Below, piece by piece: positions 1 through 15,532 of a stretch of 64,000 nt of DNA (the stretch's first letter is position 1; each line of letters starts with the position of its first letter). The notes beneath the pieces are model-generated. The model had not been told where the DNA came from, searched no databases, and saw only the letters and a program-made list of their open reading frames with translations. Position numbers and translations under genes: made by a program. This DNA is from Piliocolobus tephrosceles. Its lineage: Eukaryota; Chordata; Mammalia; Primates; Cercopithecidae. The DNA lies in assembly GCF_002776525.5 (NCBI RefSeq), contig NC_045452.1:21293855-21357854 (forward strand), written 5' to 3'.

Positions 1-87
1 ACATTTGAGGTCTGCCTCAAATGAGAAATAGAGGCTTATCAGCAGCGGGGCAGGAATAAGCAAATGCCTGGAAGTGGGAACTGCAAG

Positions 88-368
88 TTTTTTTTTTTCT
101 AAGAGACAAGGTCTCACTCTCGTCCAAGCTGGAGTACAGTGGCATGATCATAGCTCTCTGGAACCTTGAATGCCTGGCTTCAAGCAGTCCTCCCTTTTCA
201 GCCTCCTGAGTAGCTGGGACGCCAGGCATATACCAATGTGCCCAGCTAACTTTTTATTTTTATTTTTCTTGTAGAGATGGTCTTGCTATGTTGCCCAGGC
301 TGCTCTCAAACTCTTAGCCTCAAGCGATCCTCCCGTCCTGGCCTCCCAAAGCATTGGGATTATCGGGG
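88..368 (-). mobile_element. Alu, old (AluJ-like)
   Basis: Begins with a poly(T) run and ends inside the left arm; heavily diverged. Confidence 0.85.
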
Positions 369-1269
369 CAAACAGCTCTGCCTGTCCAGAAACTGCACTT
401 TGTAGTCTGGAAACTTAAGTCTGGTGTGGCCAGAATGGTACCTCTGTAAGGCAGATAGCCAGAGTTGAGGCTGGGCCAGATCTGGAAGGACATTGACTCC
501 AAGTTGAGATTGTAATGTAGATCTTATTACGCGGGGACCATCACAGCTCTGTAAGCAGAGGAATGACATAGCCACATTTGTATCGTAGAGGGAGCATACC
601 AGTGGCAGTGTGAAGAATAAATTGATGAGAGATACTAGAGGTAGTGGATGTAGCAGGATGAGATTGAGGGACCGAGGGGTGGGGGTGGCCACATATAAAC
701 ACAGTGTGTACAGCAGTGGGACTTGGTGATCAGTTGGCTGAGGCAGGAGGAGGGGAGAGAAAGATGAAGAGTAACTGGGTAACTGGGTGTAAGGCCTGCC
801 AGCTGGGTGGAGGGTGCTGCTTTTAACTGGAGGAGGGAAAGCTGGAGGAGGAGCCTTAACGTAATGGCTTTTGGTTCTTCTCAGCCACTTAGGATTGGCA
901 CACCTGTCTTTGGCAGTACAGGGCCAGGGGTGGGGTGATGCCCATGGGAGCCTGTCTGCACAGGGAGGGTTGGCTAGCAGATCTGGGAGGGCATTAGGGC
1001 ATTCCTTGAAATCTTTGTGTTCCTAATATATTTTGGCTGTGAGTTGGGCTACACCCTGCTATCACCACCCCCTCAAAAAAACCAAGAAACAAAACGCTGT
1101 AGGGTTAATACTTCATTCCCACAACAGATACTTAGTATGCGTCAAACACTGCACACCCTGGGGATGCGGCAGTGAATGAGCCCAAGTGTCCCCCAGAAGC
1201 ATATGGTCGGGGGTTAATGGAGTGGAGATGGGAACAAGGTAGGGAGCAAATACCTAGGACCCCTGTAGA

Positions 1270-1500
1270 TTAGTTCCCCCACCAGCTTGAGCTCGGGGTT
1301 CAAATCTTGGCCATGTAATTTACTGACACAGTGACCTTGGGTCGGTTACAGAAACTACTCAGTTTCTTCATCCAGTAAATTTGGAATAATATTACTGATC
1401 TCATGGGATTGTTGTTGTGAGGATTGAGGGAATTAATAATAAGTGTAAAATTCCCAGCACATAATGCACACTCGATATATGTTACCTAGTCTTGTACGTA
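1270..1500 (+). repeat. MIR element
   Basis: MIR-type order of phrases: GGTTCAAATC, GACCTTGGGT, CTCAGTTTCTTCATC, then GTTGTGAGGATTGAG. Confidence 0.8.
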
Positions 1501-2156
1501 CTCAAGCAAGATCGGTTTATAAAAAGGCCTATGGCTTTTTCAATTAAAATAAGTTGGAACTTTAACAATTCTGTGCTGTCATCCTAGGAAGCCGCAAGGC
1601 CTCCATTATTCATCATCCTTACTTTATTAGGGTAATGAGCATTTCTGTTCCCATTTTTGTATCTAGGGAGACAGGTTAAATAACTTTCCTGCAATGTTGG
1701 CAGAGCTCAAATTCTCCATCCCTAGTTCTGCCCACCAGGTCTGTGTTCCTTTTTTGTTTTTTATTTTAACCATCTTAACCATTTTAAAGTATACAGTTCA
1801 GGAGCAGTAAGTATGTTCACATTGTTGTGTAACAGAGCCCCAGAACTTTCTTCATCTGGCACATCTGAAACTCTATACCCATTAAACAATGGGGTTCCTT
1901 CATGACAGTCCTGATTGGAGGTGCAGTTCTTACCTGCTAGTAGGCTGTAAGCTTATGTAGCAGAACCTGAGTGGAGAATGTGTCGTGGAGAAGCAGTTTA
2001 AACTGGAACAAGTTGAATTAACTCTTCAAGTAAGGTCCATGTCTGTCTGTTGAGCTTGTGGATGCTCTCTTCTATTCCAGGTCACCAGGTCTGTGATGTC
2101 AGTTGGTCCTTGGATGGTGGGTGGGGGGTGTATATTGCACTACAGTAGGAAAAGCC

Positions 2157-2425
2157 TTTTTTTTTTTTTTGAAATGGAGTCTTGCTCTGTCGCCCAGGCT
2201 GTAGTGCAGTGGGTGCAGTGCAGTCTTGGCTCACTGCAACCTCCGCCTCGCGGGTTCAAGTGATTCTCCTGCCTCAGCCTTCCGAGTAGCTGGGACTACA
2301 AGCGCCCGTCACCACACCCAGCTAATGTTTTGTATTTTTAGTAGAGACAGGGTTTCACCTGTTAGCCAGGATGGTCTCGATCTCCTAACCTCGTGATCCA
2401 CTGGCGTGAGGCTCTGCGTCCGGCG
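2157..2425 (-). mobile_element. Alu
   Basis: Poly(T) start, Alu A and B box remnants, with a deletion near its 5' end. Lies 45 bp from an opposite-strand Alu. Confidence 0.9.
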
Positions 2426-2470
2426 GAAGAGGCTTTAACAAGCTGGCCCAACTTAATAGTTTCGATTTTA

Positions 2471-2774
2471 GATGGTGGCTCACGCCTGTAATCCCGACAC
2501 TTTGGGAGGCCGAGGTGGGTGGATCACCTGAGGTCAGAAGTTCGAGACCAGCCTGGCTAACATGGTGAAACCCCCGCTCTACTAAAAATACAAAAAATTA
2601 GCAGGGCATGGTGGCACATGCCTATAATCCCAGCTACTAGGGAGGCTGAAGCAGGAGAACTGCTTGAACCCAGGAGGCGGAAGTTGCAGTGAGCTGGGAT
2701 CGCCCCACTACACTCCAGCCTGGATGACAGAGCGATACTCAGTCTCAAAAAAAAAAAAAGAAAGAAAGAAAAAA
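2471..2774 (+). mobile_element. Alu (AluS-like)
   Basis: Near full-length with an A-rich AAAG tail. The flanks AATAGTTTCGAT and AATAGTTTTGAT look like a decayed target-site duplication. Confidence 0.92.
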
Positions 2775-2817
2775 TAGTTTTGATCTCAAGCCCAAGACGG
2801 TATCACTGCGAATTTTA

Positions 2818-3131
2818 TTTTATTTTATTTATTTATTTATTTATTTTTTGAGACGGAGTCTCGCTCTGACGCCCGGACTGGAGTGCAGTGGCCGAATCTC
2901 AGCTCACTGCAAGCTCCGCCTCCCGGGTTTACGCCATTCTCCTGCCTCAGCCTCCTGAGTAGCTGGGACTACAGGCGCCCGCCACCTCGCCCGGCTAGTT
3001 TTTTTGTATTTTTAGTAGAGACGGGGTTTCACCGTGTTAGCCAGGATGGTCTCGATCTCCTGACCTCGTGATCCGCCCATCTCGGCCTCCCAAAGTGCTG
3101 GGATTACAGGCTTGAGCCACCGCGCCCGGCC
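2818..3131 (-). mobile_element. AluY, Old World monkey type, with exact target-site duplication
   Basis: Full-length, with a TTTA-rich tail and the CTCGCCCGGCTAGTTTTT variant. An identical 16-bp duplication, ATCACTGCGAATTTTA, lies at 2802-2817 and 3132-3147, showing a recent insertion. Confidence 0.95.
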
Positions 3132-3289
3132 ATCACTGCGAATTTTAAAGGCTGTTTTAGAGCAGTCTCAAAAGGTGAAATATCACTCAGAGGACAGTCT
3201 GGGTTACTGACTAACTTCTGGAAGCTGACCTTTGTCCTGTGGGTGGAAATCTTAAAAGACTAGATGATAACTCATTTGTGGAGCACTTT

Positions 3290-3480
3290 TACAGCTTATA
3301 GACCATCCACTGCGGTACCGTTGATACCATTCACACACAGTATTGCAGTGGGTGGTATTTCCTCACTACGACCCTGTGATTTGGTCCCATGCAGGGACCA
3401 TTATCCCCTTTTCGTAGCTGAGGTGTGAAGTAACTCATTTGAGGTCACCGAGCTAATAAGTCAGGGCTTGAGGCAAGTTC
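3290..3480 (+). repeat. MIR element, diverged
   Basis: MIR-like phrases (GGAGCACTTTTACAGC, CATTATCCCCTTTTCGTAGC, GAGCTAATAAGT). Confidence 0.65.
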
Positions 3481-4210
3481 CGTATCTCGGCATTTCTGAC
3501 TCTAAAACCCATGCTCTGTTCTGTCACCTGTAGCACCACCTTGCAGTCATCAGAAGGGCACCAAGGACTAAAATGGTCCAGGGAGGCTGTTTCTGCCCGG
3601 AGCGAGGAGGTGCCCTTCTGTCCTCGCTGCATCACACTGAAGGATCATTTAGAGGGCCCTTGTGTCCAGTGGCTCTCCCTATTGTAAATATTCCAGTAAA
3701 GAGTTAAAACGAGACATTGTTATGTGTGGGGAAATGTATAATGTTCTGCTTTTTTCCTGATTGGGTTACTCTGCCTCTGCTAAGTTTGGTATGTCTCGTC
3801 TCTGTCTCAGTGTCTCACTGTCTGGAGGGAGGGTGGTGCTCTTCCCTGACTCCACCTGTCAATACAAACGTTAACTCTTCTCCCTGGCCTTGCTCTGTAC
3901 ATTTGAGGTAAGAATGTACTTGGTTTGGCCAGATAGTCTCTCATGTCCCTGAACCTGAAGCTTCTGTTGACTGTAAATGGTAGAGAAAAGGAAAGCACCC
4001 CCAAGGTGTGAACTGTAGTTAGGGAAAAAATATTTTTGGGCTTGACAGTGACTCTTAGTTAACTCAATTACTGGAATAATAGCGTCAGAAATATTTCTTT
4101 GTTTTTCAGGGAGGTAGAGGCAGGAGCATAAGATGCGGAAGCTGGCAATACCCAGTTGTAACATGGTATTAGAAGGAATGTTATTTTACATGGAAGATAA
4201 TCCTTAGTGA

Positions 4211-4434
4211 TCCTTTTTTTTTTTCCTCAAGACAGAGTCCTGCTCTGTCGCCCAGGCTGGAGTGCAATGGCGATTCGCCTGCCTCGGCCACCGTGCCCGG
4301 CTAATTTTTTGTAATTTTAGTAGAGACGGGGTTTTACTATGTTGGCCAGGCTGGTCTCGAACTTCTGACCTTGTGATCCACCTGCCTTGGCCTCCCAAAG
4401 TGCTGGGATTACGGGTGTGAGCCACTGTGCCCAG
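4211..4434 (-). mobile_element. Alu with internal deletion
   Basis: The left and right arms are joined with about 70 bp missing. Flanked by a short TGATCCT repeat. Confidence 0.88.
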
Positions 4435-5137
4435 CTGATCCTGTCTCTTGATGTCCTCCTATTCTGGGACACTAAATGGTATCCGACTTTGTTTTCTCTT
4501 ATGTCATTCCTGGTGTGAAGGACACAGGATATTATAGAGGAGAGTGGCAGGTATTCCAATCTGAACCATGCTGTCATCCTTTACCTGGCTGAGGCCCAGG
4601 GTTCTAACTCCACGGGAATGGGCTTATCTGGGGACTGCTGCTACTGCTGCAGTCAGGAAGACTCCCCTGTAGCCGGGAGCAGCACTGGCCTGAGCACTGC
4701 ACTGGAGGCCAGCCTCTGCGCTGTGGTGCCCAAGTACTCCTTTCAGGTAACCACATTTTTAGTTCCTCTTCCAAGTGTAATTGAGCAGATGGGTGTTTTG
4801 TTTTCCAGTTAGCAGTCGAGTCTGCAGTGTCCTTTGTGTTTTTATCTCCCAGGATACCAGTCTCACCTAAGCTTTTATAGTCCCCGCTGCACACTTTTCT
4901 CAAGAAACAAAGCATTTGTCAAGTAGGAGGGTCAATGGGGACCTTTTTCTCACATATGGATGTGTAGTTCCAGTTCCATGTGCAGGGTGTTTGGTACATG
5001 TTGTTTTGTGTTTGGTTTGCAGAAAGTAGATAGAATAAAGGCCGATTTGATTTGGGTATGGGTGAGCATAGTACAGTAGAAAAAGCATCATACAAGGAGT
5101 GGGGAGTCCTGAGTTCTGGAGATGACTGTGTCATTTT

Positions 5138-5430
5138 GTTTTTGTTTTTGAGGTGGAGTTTCGCTCTTGTTGCCCAGGCTAGAGCGCAATAGTGTGATCT
5201 TGGCTCACTGCAACCTCCGCCTTCCAGGTTCAAGGGATTCTCCTGCCTTGGCCTCCTGAGAAGCTGCGATTACAGGAGTGCGCCATCACATCCGGCTAAT
5301 TTTGTATTTTTAGTAGTAACGGGGTTTCTCCATGTTGGCTAGGCTTGTCTTGAACTCCTGACCTCAGGTGATCCGCTCGCCTCAGCCTCCCAAAGTGCTG
5401 GGATTACAGGTGTGAGCCACCGGCCCGGCC
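5138..5430 (-). mobile_element. Alu
   Basis: Full-length, GTTTTT-rich tail, first of three Alus in a row on the same strand. Confidence 0.92.
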
Positions 5431-5476
5431 CATTTATTTTTTTATTTTTTATTTTTTATTTTTAAAATTTTAATGT

Positions 5477-5780
5477 TTATTTTTTTTATTTTTATTTGAG
5501 ACGGAGTCTCGCTCTGCTGCCCAGGCTGGAGTACAGTGGCCGAATCTCAGCTCACTGCAAGCTCCGCCTCCCGGGTTTACGCCATTCTCCTGCCTCAGCC
5601 TCCCGGGTAGCTGGGACTACAGGCGCCCGCCACCTCGCCCTGCTAGTTTTTTGTATTTTTTTAGTAGAGACGGGGTTTCACCGTGTTAGCCAGGATGGTC
5701 TCGATCTCCTGACCTCGTCATCCGCCCATCTCGGCCTCCCAAAGTGCTGGGATTACAGGCTTGAGCCACCGCGCCCGGCC
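5477..5780 (-). mobile_element. AluY, Old World monkey type
   Basis: Nearly identical to the element at 2818-3131, including the GCTAGTTTTTTGTATT diagnostic region and the GCTTGAGCCACC ending. Confidence 0.93.
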
Positions 5781-6088
5781 CTTTTATTTTTATTTTTAAG
5801 AGATGGGGTCTCGCTCTGTCACCGAGGCTAGAGTGTAGTGGCGCGATCATAGCTCACTGTAGCCTCAAACTCCTGGGCTCAAGCAGTCCTCTTGCCTCAG
5901 TCTCCTAAGTAGATAGGACTATAGGCATGTGCCACCATGCTCAATTAATTTATTTTTATCTTTTACTTTTGGAGATGGGGGTCTTGCCATGTTGCTCAGG
6001 TTGGTCTTGAACTTCTGGCCGCAAGCGATCTTTCCATCTAAGCCTCCCAAGTAGCTAGGATTACAGGCATGAGCCACTGAGCCTGGCG
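5781..6088 (-). mobile_element. Alu, old (AluJ-like)
   Basis: Abuts the preceding Alu directly. Diverged, AluJ-type bases in the left arm. Confidence 0.88.
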
Positions 6089-6241
6089 ATTGTACCATTT
6101 CTCTTCTCTGAGACCTGGCACATCACCTCCCTATGTGTGAGGACCTCCCTATGTTGAGGTGATGTGATGGCATTAGATGAGCTCCAAGGCCCTGCTCAGA
6201 TCCAACCTTCCACAAAGTAGTGGCCAAAGCATGAAGAAATG

Positions 6242-6372
6242 ACCTGTATTATAACCCCTGTGAAAGGGTAGAGAGACCTGTGTTATAACATTGTGAAGGG
6301 GTAGAGAGACCTNNNNNNNNNNGTGAAGGGGTAGAGAGACCTGCCTTATAACATTGTGAAGGAGTAGAGAGA
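6242..6372. repeat. 33-34 bp minisatellite broken by an assembly gap
   Basis: About four copies of a unit with the core TTATAACATTGTGAAGGG plus GTAGAGAGACC. The unit starts at 6242, 6276, 6309 and about 6340. A 10-N placeholder (6313-6322) lies inside the third copy, so the true copy number is unknown. Confidence 0.9.
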
Positions 6373-6694
6373 GGGTTGTTTTGCATGGTGGGGTACTTCA
6401 TTGTAATATAAAAAAAGGAATGACACTGAGCTTAATGCTTTCTTAATCTCACTAGCTTGGGGAAGGTTTTCCTACAGTACCCAGGATCCGTCCCTCCTCC
6501 TTCCATCCTGATCTATCACGGGACATTGTAGCTCCTTCTAGACCCTAAAGTGTACAGTGCTGGAGGCAAGAGGATTTGGGTTGCTGGAACTCACAGAGTA
6601 CCTTGTATTTGTTGGGGTTTGGCTTGTTGGGGGAGGGAGGTTCTTGGGGTCCCAGTACTTATGGCCGTGTTCTATCTTCATTCTCAGATGAGCA

Positions 6695-9760
<3,066 letters not shown>

Positions 9761-12700
9761 GGCAGGTGAAGGCCAAAGCGGGTGTTGGTGGTCAGGCCTT
9801 GGATTTTCCGTTAGATACACTTGGCTACGTAGTTGGTGCCTCACAGGGTTCCTGGTGCCTGCTGTCTTGCTGATCATCAACCTGGTCACTTCATGCTGAT
9901 TAGAATGACATCTCTTCCATCTCCTATTTTCTTACCCAGCTCTTCCTATTTTTGTTACCAATCACTGTGCTCCTTGCTCCCCCTGGCTCCAGGCTAATTT
10001 TTCGGGAATGAATTGAGAAGGTGGTGTGCTGGCCTGAGCTGATGGACCACTTGGTGTTTTGCATTTCGGCCCATGTTTGCTGCCTCTGTCTGGTCTGCCT
10101 TGCCTGTTTGCCTCTTCCTATTCAGTATCTTTTCTATTTTTTCCTCTCTTGTTCATGCCTTCTGTTTTGCTCTTGTCCCTGGAGCATATCTGCCTAATTA
10201 AGATGTTGCCTTTTAGTTGAATGCCACTGAAGAGCTGTGATAGCACGTTTCAAAGCTGAACTCTACAGAGTGAGTGCTGGGACAGTATTTAGGGTTTCTG
10301 GGAGTGAGGCTGGTAGAAGAGCTGGCCTTGACCCCGGTTCCTGGAGTAGAGTTCGCCCTCCCCGCCACCTCCTGACCCATTCCTAAATGCTGAAAACGCC
10401 TCTCACGGAAACACTGTTAGTGATCCCCACAGGACAAGCTGGATTCTAAGTTGTTTGCAGATTGAATTTCTGGGTGGCTATCAGCAGAAGTGCAGAGTAG
10501 GGAACCAGAGCTAGTTAAGGGCCTAGTGGAGGGTTTGTGTGCCCAGTGTCTGCTCCTCATCTGTGGCTGCAGGGGTCAGACAGATAAGGATGGGGGCTGC
10601 CAGGACACCACCTCATCATGAATGCTGGTTTTCACCCCTTTTCCTTATTTTATTGCCAGTCAGGACAAGGCCTTGAAGGAATGCAGCCTTAGCCATCAGT
10701 TGAGCATGAGGGAGGTACACAGGCGACTGAATGTCAGTTGGAAAATCCCGTCACTAGTTGGGGTTTGGTGGCCATGTTTTCTCCCCAGACAGGCCCTGCT
10801 TTTCTAGGATGTGGCCTTAGGCAAGAACAGACCCAACAGCCAGCCCTTCATCCTCCAGTGTCTGCCATAGGAACATGAGAGGGGTGTTTGCTGAGCGCTC
10901 GGGGTATGGCCAGAGGGCAAGTGAGCATGCACAGACCTCTTTCCCCTGTCCTGTGTTTCTCACCCAGCACCCGGGGAGATCGGTGCTACCAAGGAAGAGA
11001 GCACACAGATAAGACAGAGGGGAGGAGGTGGGCATTTCCTATGTTCCTCATTGTTTCCCGCTGCTGAGATTGCAGTATTTATTGCAATGTAAATGTATCC
11101 TAAAGGTGGGGAGGAATGTTTAATCCACCATGTCCATGTGTCGTCTTGGTTTGTGTTTTTCCCTGTTTGTGGCAAGACTCTGATGATAATTCTGTTTCTC
11201 ATCTGCCTATTCAGTATTTTGTTTTCCTCCCGTCAAGTTGTCTCATTTTTTCGATGACTACCTCTCCGTCAGTGAGGTTCTGGTGAAGCTCTCTGCAGCT
11301 GTCTCATTCCTTTCCAATGATAGTAACAGGAAATAACTCTTTAGCATTGATACCTCAGCAGCAATTTAGGGTAGAGATTCCTGCCCCTCTTTTGTCACAG
11401 ATTAGGAAGTTGACAACTAGTCTTAACCTTGACTATATTTAGAGGTCTTTTTGCCTCTTTTCCCCTTAACAAGGATTTCTTACGGTGGTTTCAATTTCAT
11501 TTGCATAAAAGTATTAAGAGGGAACAAAAAACGATAAAGCTGAGAATCTTGAGAGAGCTTATCAACCTGTCTGTTGGTAAGACTCAAATGAGAGGTTAAA
11601 AAAAAAAAATCTACATGCCTGAGTACCATCCTGGATGAATCTAGAAGGTATGGGGTAGAGCCTAACAGTGAGGGTTCCAGTGTACCTTTTGGGTATCCAT
11701 TACAGGGAAGGGAGAGGAGAGGATTGATAGAGTGTTGCAAAAGTATAGATTATTCTTCACTGAGATAAAGGATTTGGTTTCCCTGCCATGAGTATTAAAA
11801 AATTTTAAGTTTTCACAACCTTGCATCTCTGACCAAATTTCACATAAAACATTGGAAGGAGGCTGGGCGCGGTGATTCACCCTTGTAATCCCAGCACTGG
11901 GAGGCTAAGGCGGGTGGATCACTTGAGGTCAGGAGTTTGAGAACAGCCTGGCCGACATGGTGAAACCCCATCTCTACCAAAAAGATAAAAATAAGCTGGG
12001 CGTGGTAGCAGGCGCCTGTAATCCCAGGTACTCGGGAGGCTGAGGCAGGAGAATCACTTAAACCTAGAGAGTGGAGGTTGCAGTGAGCTGAGATCACACC
12101 ACTGCACTCCAGCCTGGGTGACAGAGTGAGCCCCTGTTTCAAAAAATTTAAAAAAATAAAAATTGGAAGGAGAGCTTAAAAAAGATAAGATTTTAAGAGT
12201 TCCAAGTTATTTTAGTGTAATTGTCACTTGAGGAAGGCAAATGAGTTTATCATTCTTCTTAAAGAGCATCTCTTTTAACTGTTTGACAAAACCGTAAGTA
12301 ACTGTCATTTTACAAGCAAGAACTTCTTAAGTCCTCAGAACTAGGAGCAGTGTGAACTCTCGGCCTTGGTCCTGGTGGGTTTGCTGACCATGACTGGGCA
12401 AGCCATTCTTTTTGCTGCCATCTTCTTCTTCATCAATGTGGAACATAGGCACTTGCTTTGAGATTTTTGGATAGAAGAGGACATTCTGCACCTGCCCCCT
12501 TTTTTAAATCTTTGGGAAAAGATGAGTAATTTTCCCCACTACTCTGCCTTCCCGTTCAGTAACTCTTACTTTTGCCTGAAGTAATAGCATCTTCTCCTTC
12601 TCCATCTAGAGATTTTTGTGTGTGTGCCATCAAGGTTAGCAAACCTTATACTTAACCTAACACTTAAAAAATGCACTCATTATCTTAAACCTAATAAATT

Positions 12701-13565
12701 CCAGAGTTTATTTTTGTTCTCCTTTGTTGCCCTTCCTAAAAAATGAGTTCAAGATGGCAGTATTTTTCTTTACATGCTTGGTTGTGAGTTTTAAAGTTTT
12801 ATTTAAATAAATGTTGAAGCTTAAGTTTAAAGAAAGCATTGCGGAGGCCCACAGTCTCCTGGGTCCCGGCCGGTGGAGGCACCTGTCCATATTCCACATT
12901 CGCTGACTGTGCTCCCTGCACTCCACTCAAGGTGAGAGTTCAGATAGTCTTGAAGGGGAATCAGCTTCAGGATGGAAGGACCCAGGAGAGGCCCCGAAGG
13001 TGGGATTCTGTAAATACAGACTACGAGTGTGCAGAGCTCTGTGCCATGGTACTTCCTTGGGACTCTGACTTGGCTGACAACTTGTGCTGTCACAGGATTT
13101 GTTAGAACTCTGCCCTTTTGTCTGAAGCTCAAGGCCAAGGAGATTTAGGATAGAGCTGACCCCTGCACCAGGCTGGGAGGCTCCAGCCCTTGTAGATGCC
13201 ACTTATTATTAAGTGGCCAGAATACCAGAGATGTGGGTTCCATGGTCAGCTGCACACTAAGTGTTTACCTTTACATTTGGATCACCTTGTAGTCTTTAAT
13301 TATTGGTCCCTGAGGCCAAGTCCACAACTTGCCTTCTAGTCACTTGCCTGCCCATCAGGTGGTGGATGTGTTAGCTGGTAGATTGGGAATCAGTCACCAA
13401 TCTTTCTGTACTGTCTTGGTTAGGTCTGTGTAAGTAGGGGCAGCCTAGCCCTGAGACCCAGAGAGCTGCTGTCCTTTTTCTCCTTGCGGGAGGAAATAAA
13501 ACTGGGGAACACAATGTCCTTCGATAGCATAGGAAGAAGAAAATAAAAGTCTCCTTTCCACCAGC
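9761..13565 (+). other. MIEF1: MIEF1 3' untranslated region
   Basis: Noncoding sequence after the MIEF1 stop, with no competing gene before the ATF4 promoter. Candidate poly(A) signals AATAAA lie at 12692-12697, 12806-12811, 13495-13500 and 13542-13547. The last is followed by a GT-rich stretch (cttgtgtgtgttgc) and leaves roughly 2.4 kb to ATF4, which agrees with my memory of the human locus, so I favour it as the distal end. A plus-strand Alu (11861-12161) sits inside the UTR. The UTR length is an inference. Confidence 0.6.
11861..12161 (+). mobile_element. Alu in MIEF1 3'UTR
   Basis: Full-length sense Alu; ATTGGAAGGA flanks it at 11851-11860 and 12162-12171. As part of a 3'UTR it is carried in mature mRNA. 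Confidence 0.93.
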
Positions 13566-13897
13566 GTTGACTTGTGTGTGTTGCATGAAACATCTTCCTG
13601 TGGGAGTGGTACTGGGTCTCCATTTTCAGCTAGAGTAACCTTTGAAGTGTTTGAACTAGGTCTCTATAGAAGAATGGATGGGACAGGCTGCCACGGGAGT
13701 CATTCTTGACCTTTTCAGTGTCAAAACTGGGGCAGTGTTACTTTAGTACTCAACCATTTGCTCCATCATCTGTCAGGAGGTACTGTCTATAGCAAAAGGA
13801 GAACACGTCCTGTGGGTCCCTTGTTCGGCCTTTGGAAGACATGGCTAATGGCTCAGGGATTCTTATTGCCTTTGCATGGAAAGGCTAGACAACTCCT

Positions 13898-14057
13898 GTA
13901 TTTATTATTATTAAGACAGGGTCTTGCCCTGTTGCCCAGGCTGAGTTGCAGTGTTGTGATTACAGCTCCCTGCAGCTTGGAATTCCTGGGCTCAAGCAAT
14001 CCTCCCACCTCTGCCTGAGTAGCTGGGACTACAGGCTGGAGCCACTGCTCCTGGCAC
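13898..14057 (-). mobile_element. Alu monomer-like fragment
   Basis: Only one arm is present, with a TATTATTATT tail. Could be FLAM or a truncated AluJ. Confidence 0.75.
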
Positions 14058-14265
14058 CAATTCTGTATATCTCAACACTCATGATTCCCCAAGGAGAAAG
14101 AAAAACCATGCTTTTATTCCAGCATCCATTATGCCTTGTGTATACCTGTATACCAGTTTTAAAGTTGTTGGTTTCATTTCACTAAATAATAGTTAAGAGT
14201 CCTCTGAGGCAGCAGGAGGATGTGGACAGTGGCACAGGTCAGGGTCAGGAGACCTGAGTTCTATG

Positions 14266-14440
14266 AAGGGTAGCAGCAATAGCAACTACTATTGGGTGCT
14301 TACATGTACCAGGCGCTGTGCTAAGTGCTTTACATGCATGACCTCACTTCATGGGGCAAGGATACTCATCAGTAGTCTCATTTTACAAATGAGGAAACCG
14401 AGGCTCAAAGAGGATAAGTCACTTAGCCAAAATGTCCCAG
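14266..14440 (+). repeat. MIR element
   Basis: Contains the MIR core phrases GTGCTTACATGTACCAGGCG, GCTAAGTGCTTTACATGCAT and ACAAATGAGGAAACCGAGGC. Confidence 0.85.
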
Positions 14441-15532
14441 CCAGGATTCTTTTGGGTGAGCTCCCCAAAATCTGTCTTCTAACTCCTACTCTATACTCCC
14501 TCCACTGGGAGCTGTGCGACTTTGAGCAGGAAGCTTCATCCCATTGGGCCTCGGTTTACCATTGGAAAGGACTTGTGGGCGAGGTTGAATGAGCACAGCA
14601 GATGGCCTGTGGTTATTTAGAGCAGTGCTTTCCTGGTTGTTTGATATCACAGCGATCATAGAAATACTTGTGTGGCCCGGTGAAATGGAGGCGGAAACTC
14701 AGTTTCCACTTCACAGGGCCTGACAGGAGGGGCCTGAGGACGATGCGGAGGTTTCCTGTATTCTTAAGACAGACTACCCCTTCCCAACGCACAACCCCGA
14801 GCAAGTGGCCGTGGGTTCCCAAGCGCCTCTCCTCCCAGGGCCATGGGTATGACCACTGAAAAGCGGGTTAGGCCGGGGAGTTCAGAACCCGGAGTGAATC
14901 GAAACTACCCCAGGGAGACGGCAGCGAAGAAAATCCTGTTCTTAGGGGAACGCAATCTTCGGACACCAGAAGTTCCCCTATGATGCTATTCTGTGGCAGC
15001 CTCGCACTTGAGCTGGATGAGAATTGTAAAAACCCAGGTTGGGCGACAGGACGGCGCATCTTCCCGGCTCCTTTCCAGAGTTTAGGAGGAGCCATGAAGA
15101 CTCAGCCGGCCTTTGGGTGTAGGTGGGCAGGCCCGGGGCGCCCTCTCGAGACCCCTTCAACCTCCCGGGGGCAGCAACACCGTGTCGGCTATGAATGGCT
15201 CCTCTGGAAAACTCAGGCTTGGAACAGGTAACCCCCCCGTTTCCGCAGGCCAGAAATCAGCACCCGCAACCGAAAGACGCGCAGGCTGGGAGTGGCGGCG
15301 GGGCAGCCAGTGGCGGACCTCCACTGAGGGCAGTGGGACCCGACCGCACAGGCTGGGCCCTGAGGCCACTATGCGGTGCGCTAGCCTAAGGTCTCCTGGG
15401 GGCAGGAGCCAGCGCGATTGTAGCTGGCCAGCAGGCTGGCCGGGCTGAGGCCTGGCAGAGACTGGAGACCACGACTCTTCCCACGCGGACTCCGGGATCC
15501 CTCTGCCAGCAGCCGCCCACCTGGGGCCCTGA

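Larger units (their letters stand above)
1..6687 (+). other. MIEF1: MIEF1 5' intron (or introns)
   Basis: The sequence upstream of the first coding exon reads as intron. It is made mostly of Alu elements (88-368, 2157-2425, 2471-2774, 2818-3131, 4211-4434, 5138-5430, 5477-5780, 5781-6088), MIR remnants (1270-1500, 3290-3480), a possible ancient LINE remnant (about 480-700) and a minisatellite (6242-6372). No MIEF1 first exon or microprotein uORF was seen, so the promoter should lie left of the window. The stretches 700-1270, 1500-2156 and 3480-4210 show nothing I recognise. Confidence 0.6.
12830..15532. other. MIEF1-ATF4 interval
   Basis: The first part (to about 13,565) is probably distal MIEF1 3'UTR. 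The rest holds an Alu monomer-like fragment (13898-14057), a MIR (14266-14440), and from about 14,900 rising GC content leading into the ATF4 CpG island. No supported coding sequence was found; open frames at 15,113-15,640 are long only because of the CpG content. Confidence 0.6.

Noticed and set aside
1..6687. MIEF1 70-codon microprotein uORF
   Set aside because: Its LYR-type peptide was not found in any frame; it probably lies left of the window.
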